The notes under the pieces: generated by a model
Database searches by the model: none
What the model was told of the DNA's origin: nothing
What the model saw: the letters and a program-made list of their open reading frames with translations, nothing else
Shown here: positions 62,701 to 64,000 of the stretch, piece after piece
How the letters are laid out: each line of letters opens with the position of its first letter
Numbering within the stretch: the first letter of the stretch is position 1
Position numbers and translations under genes: made by a program
Source of the DNA: DAIDKA01 sp963726995
GTDB taxonomy: Bacteria > Pseudomonadota > Gammaproteobacteria > Steroidobacterales > Steroidobacteraceae
DNA length: 64,000 nt
Reading direction: 5' to 3'
Assembly: GCA_963726995.1 (NCBI GenBank)
Contig: CAVSEP010000007.1
Location: forward strand, 868,001 to 932,000

Positions 62701-62939
62701 AGCGCGCTCAGACTGTCGATGAGGTTCGTCGGCGCCATCTTGACCAACTCATCCTGCGTCACCGCGGTAACCGGTGTCGGCGTGTACATGCCGGGCGATA
62801 GTGTGATGCGTGAGCCGGTAATCTGGACCTCTTCAAGGACCGGCTCGGGGGCCTGCTGCGCGTACGCACACGGGGCGACGACGACGAGTGGAACCAACAT
62901 CATTCCGGCCGCGCGGAACCATTGAATCCATCTAATCAT
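59756..62939 (-). pseudogene. TonB-dependent receptor, multiply frameshifted
   Basis: An outer-membrane receptor gene now in pieces. The first piece has the signal peptide and plug: VLEEVQITGSRITLSP, LRGANTSSGISRTLVLLDGR, DQLLKGIEVVTGGASATYGT. The frame breaks near 62330. The barrel continues FGEKVHLIGSLSEYNQDAIN until about 61290, then GEFSANGDLFKGVGAG, WKVGMDWALNDTIRLRATRS and NPNLNPEKADTW. Further shifts occur between 60490 and 60440, near 60350 and near 59940. The last piece ends LYDVIGRRYVLGARYKF with the C-terminal aromatic. At least five shifts. GGGGGA precedes the ATG. The intact form would be about 1050 residues. Confidence 0.82.
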
Positions 62940-63149
62940 ATAGATTCCCCCTGCATTGTTATTTGTTACGATCGCAATTCAATGGTTACAATTATTATTG
63001 TGGTCAAGGCGCATTGTCGACTCCTACTGTGCGGCACTTGATAAGTCTACCGGGGTGTAATGACCATCATCCCCCCCAGCTGCGGCGCACCATTTCCCTC
63101 AGTCGCTTCGCCCGTTGCAGGCCGGCAGCCCCTGGAGGATCGCGATAGC

Positions 63150-63330
63150 CTACCGGTCTCCAGAAGACGCCTGAGGTGCTCGAGAGGATCTTGGGCCATC
63201 CGCCGGGGAGGGCGGCGATGACCTTGGAGTTCGCCCAGACTGCTGTGCATGGTGGTGAGTTTGACGACCGCGCCGTTGGGTTCCAGCTCGAGCTTGCGTA
63301 GTGCCGGACGCTCGGCCTTGAGCTCCGGCC
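63150..63330 (-). pseudogene. SRPBCC/AHSA1-domain remnant
   Basis: A C-terminal scrap of an AHSA1-type START-fold protein in shifting frames: LRKLELEPNGAVVKLTTMHS, then SKVIAALPGGWPKILSS in the next frame, then LRRLLETG back in the first. Intact relatives carry EPxG..xKLTVxHDG and GGWPxxLSSLKxLLETG here. The N-terminal part is absent. The remaining stretches 62940-63149 and 63331-63614 show nothing I can support. Confidence 0.5.
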
Positions 63331-63614
63331 GGAATTCACTGTGCCCGCGGACCACGAGCCGCTTGCGGGTATGCATTGTGGAAATCAGGAACTCCCAGAT
63401 GCAATGGAATCCAGTACTCGCCCGGCGGCGGAGCGCGTAATTTCGCACGCGGCAAATGCGTGGTTCGCCCTGATGCGCGAATCACTTCACACCGTTGCGA
63501 CCACCGAAGCACTGTGGAGCGACGGGCGCCCCGCCCTGAGGACCCGCAACAAGAAACTATGACGATCGCGTCCGCGTGAGTTACTGAGCCGGCCGGTAAA
63601 TAGTGCGCAGATTG

Positions 63615-64000
63615 TCAGGCGGCATATCGAACATGCTCCTCTTTGAAGAGATTACGGATGACTTGCGGCTGGCGTTGCCGGCGGCGCAGGTGCGTGCGAA
63701 CGCCTGCCATCATCTCCGTGCGGTTGCCAGGACGGCTCTTGCCCAGGCTGTTGGTCTTCACGTCCTGGTTCAACAGCTCGTCGGGGTTGAGTTCCGGGCA
63801 GTGCCCCGGCAGCCGGATCAGGCGTAAGCGCGCCGCATTGGCGCTCACGAAGTCTTTGGCAATGACCGAGCGATGGACGGGATGACCATCGACGATCAGA
63901 TGCAACTTGCCGCCGGCTTGGCTGAGCAGGCGCTGCATGAAGCGGATGAACAGCCGGCCGTCGAACTTGCCGTGAAAGACCATGAAGGCCAAATGGCCGC
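63615..64000 (-). mobile_element. IS630-family transposase, partial at window edge
   Basis: The C-terminal 128 residues of a DDE transposase, open to the right edge. Family motifs are VFHGKFDGRLFIRFMQRLL, LHLIVDGHPVHRS (second Asp) and RLPGHCPELNPDELLNQDVK (final Glu region), then the tail LFKEEHVRYAA. IS630 elements insert at TA. The 5' part lies beyond the window, and I could not locate the terminal repeat to the left of 63615. Confidence 0.85.

Overview
The window is high-GC, densely packed bacterial DNA. I infer a Gammaproteobacterium of the Steroidobacteraceae/Nevskiales type. The grounds are an AraC-regulated pobA, repeated NTF2/SnoaL-like proteins, a YghU-type thiol oxidoreductase, a KorAB-type 2-oxoacid:ferredoxin oxidoreductase and a two-gene PntAB. 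The taxon is an inference from gene content; no rRNA or intact tRNA gene was found.

Region 1 (0-31 kb) looks like chromosome backbone devoted to peripheral catabolism and redox chemistry. It holds secreted NTF2-like proteins, a B12-binding radical SAM enzyme, yghU, an SPFH lipoprotein, a type II NADH dehydrogenase, an SMP-30 lactonase, an OprB-like porin, a zinc alcohol dehydrogenase and a divergent pobR/pobA pair. A tightly coupled operon follows (DUF2975, XRE regulator, alpha/beta hydrolase, cupin), then tpm, pirin, an FG-GAP lipoprotein, a PAS-containing chemotaxis receptor and an exported quinone-oxidoreductase-like protein. From 22.6 to 27.3 kb, five minus-strand genes form a likely operon: two NTF2 proteins, an arylmalonate decarboxylase-like protein, a frameshifted PQQ dehydrogenase/cytochrome c fusion and an EamA exporter.

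Region 2 (31-38.8 kb) is an energy module: an FAD/ferredoxin-domain oxidoreductase, korA, korB, pntA and pntB, with a plausible sigma70 promoter in front.

Region 3 (38.8-44.4 kb) is a decay zone. Two tandem DUF3857/transglutaminase-like genes are broken by about seven frameshifts. They are followed by a two-gene unit of a membrane c-heme/HAMP sensor and a TIR-domain protein whose 3' end runs antisense into the second dead gene.

Region 4 (44.4-64 kb) is accessory DNA. Four 45-bp copies of the 3' half of a tRNA gene (anticodon loop to CCA) lie in one orientation at 44462, 51067, 57526 and 58713. They become steadily less degraded from left to right. Between them lie separate cargo sets: two sulfatases plus an octaheme cytochrome; a DUF1592/DUF1552/ankyrin operon; and a CopG/MazF-type toxin-antitoxin pair with a DUF3761 protein. 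I read this as a stack of old islands accreted at one tRNA site; no integrase gene is visible. The right end holds a VapBC-like locus with a perfect 28-bp palindrome and a broken toxin, a TonB receptor with at least five frameshifts, an SRPBCC remnant and a partial IS630-family transposase.
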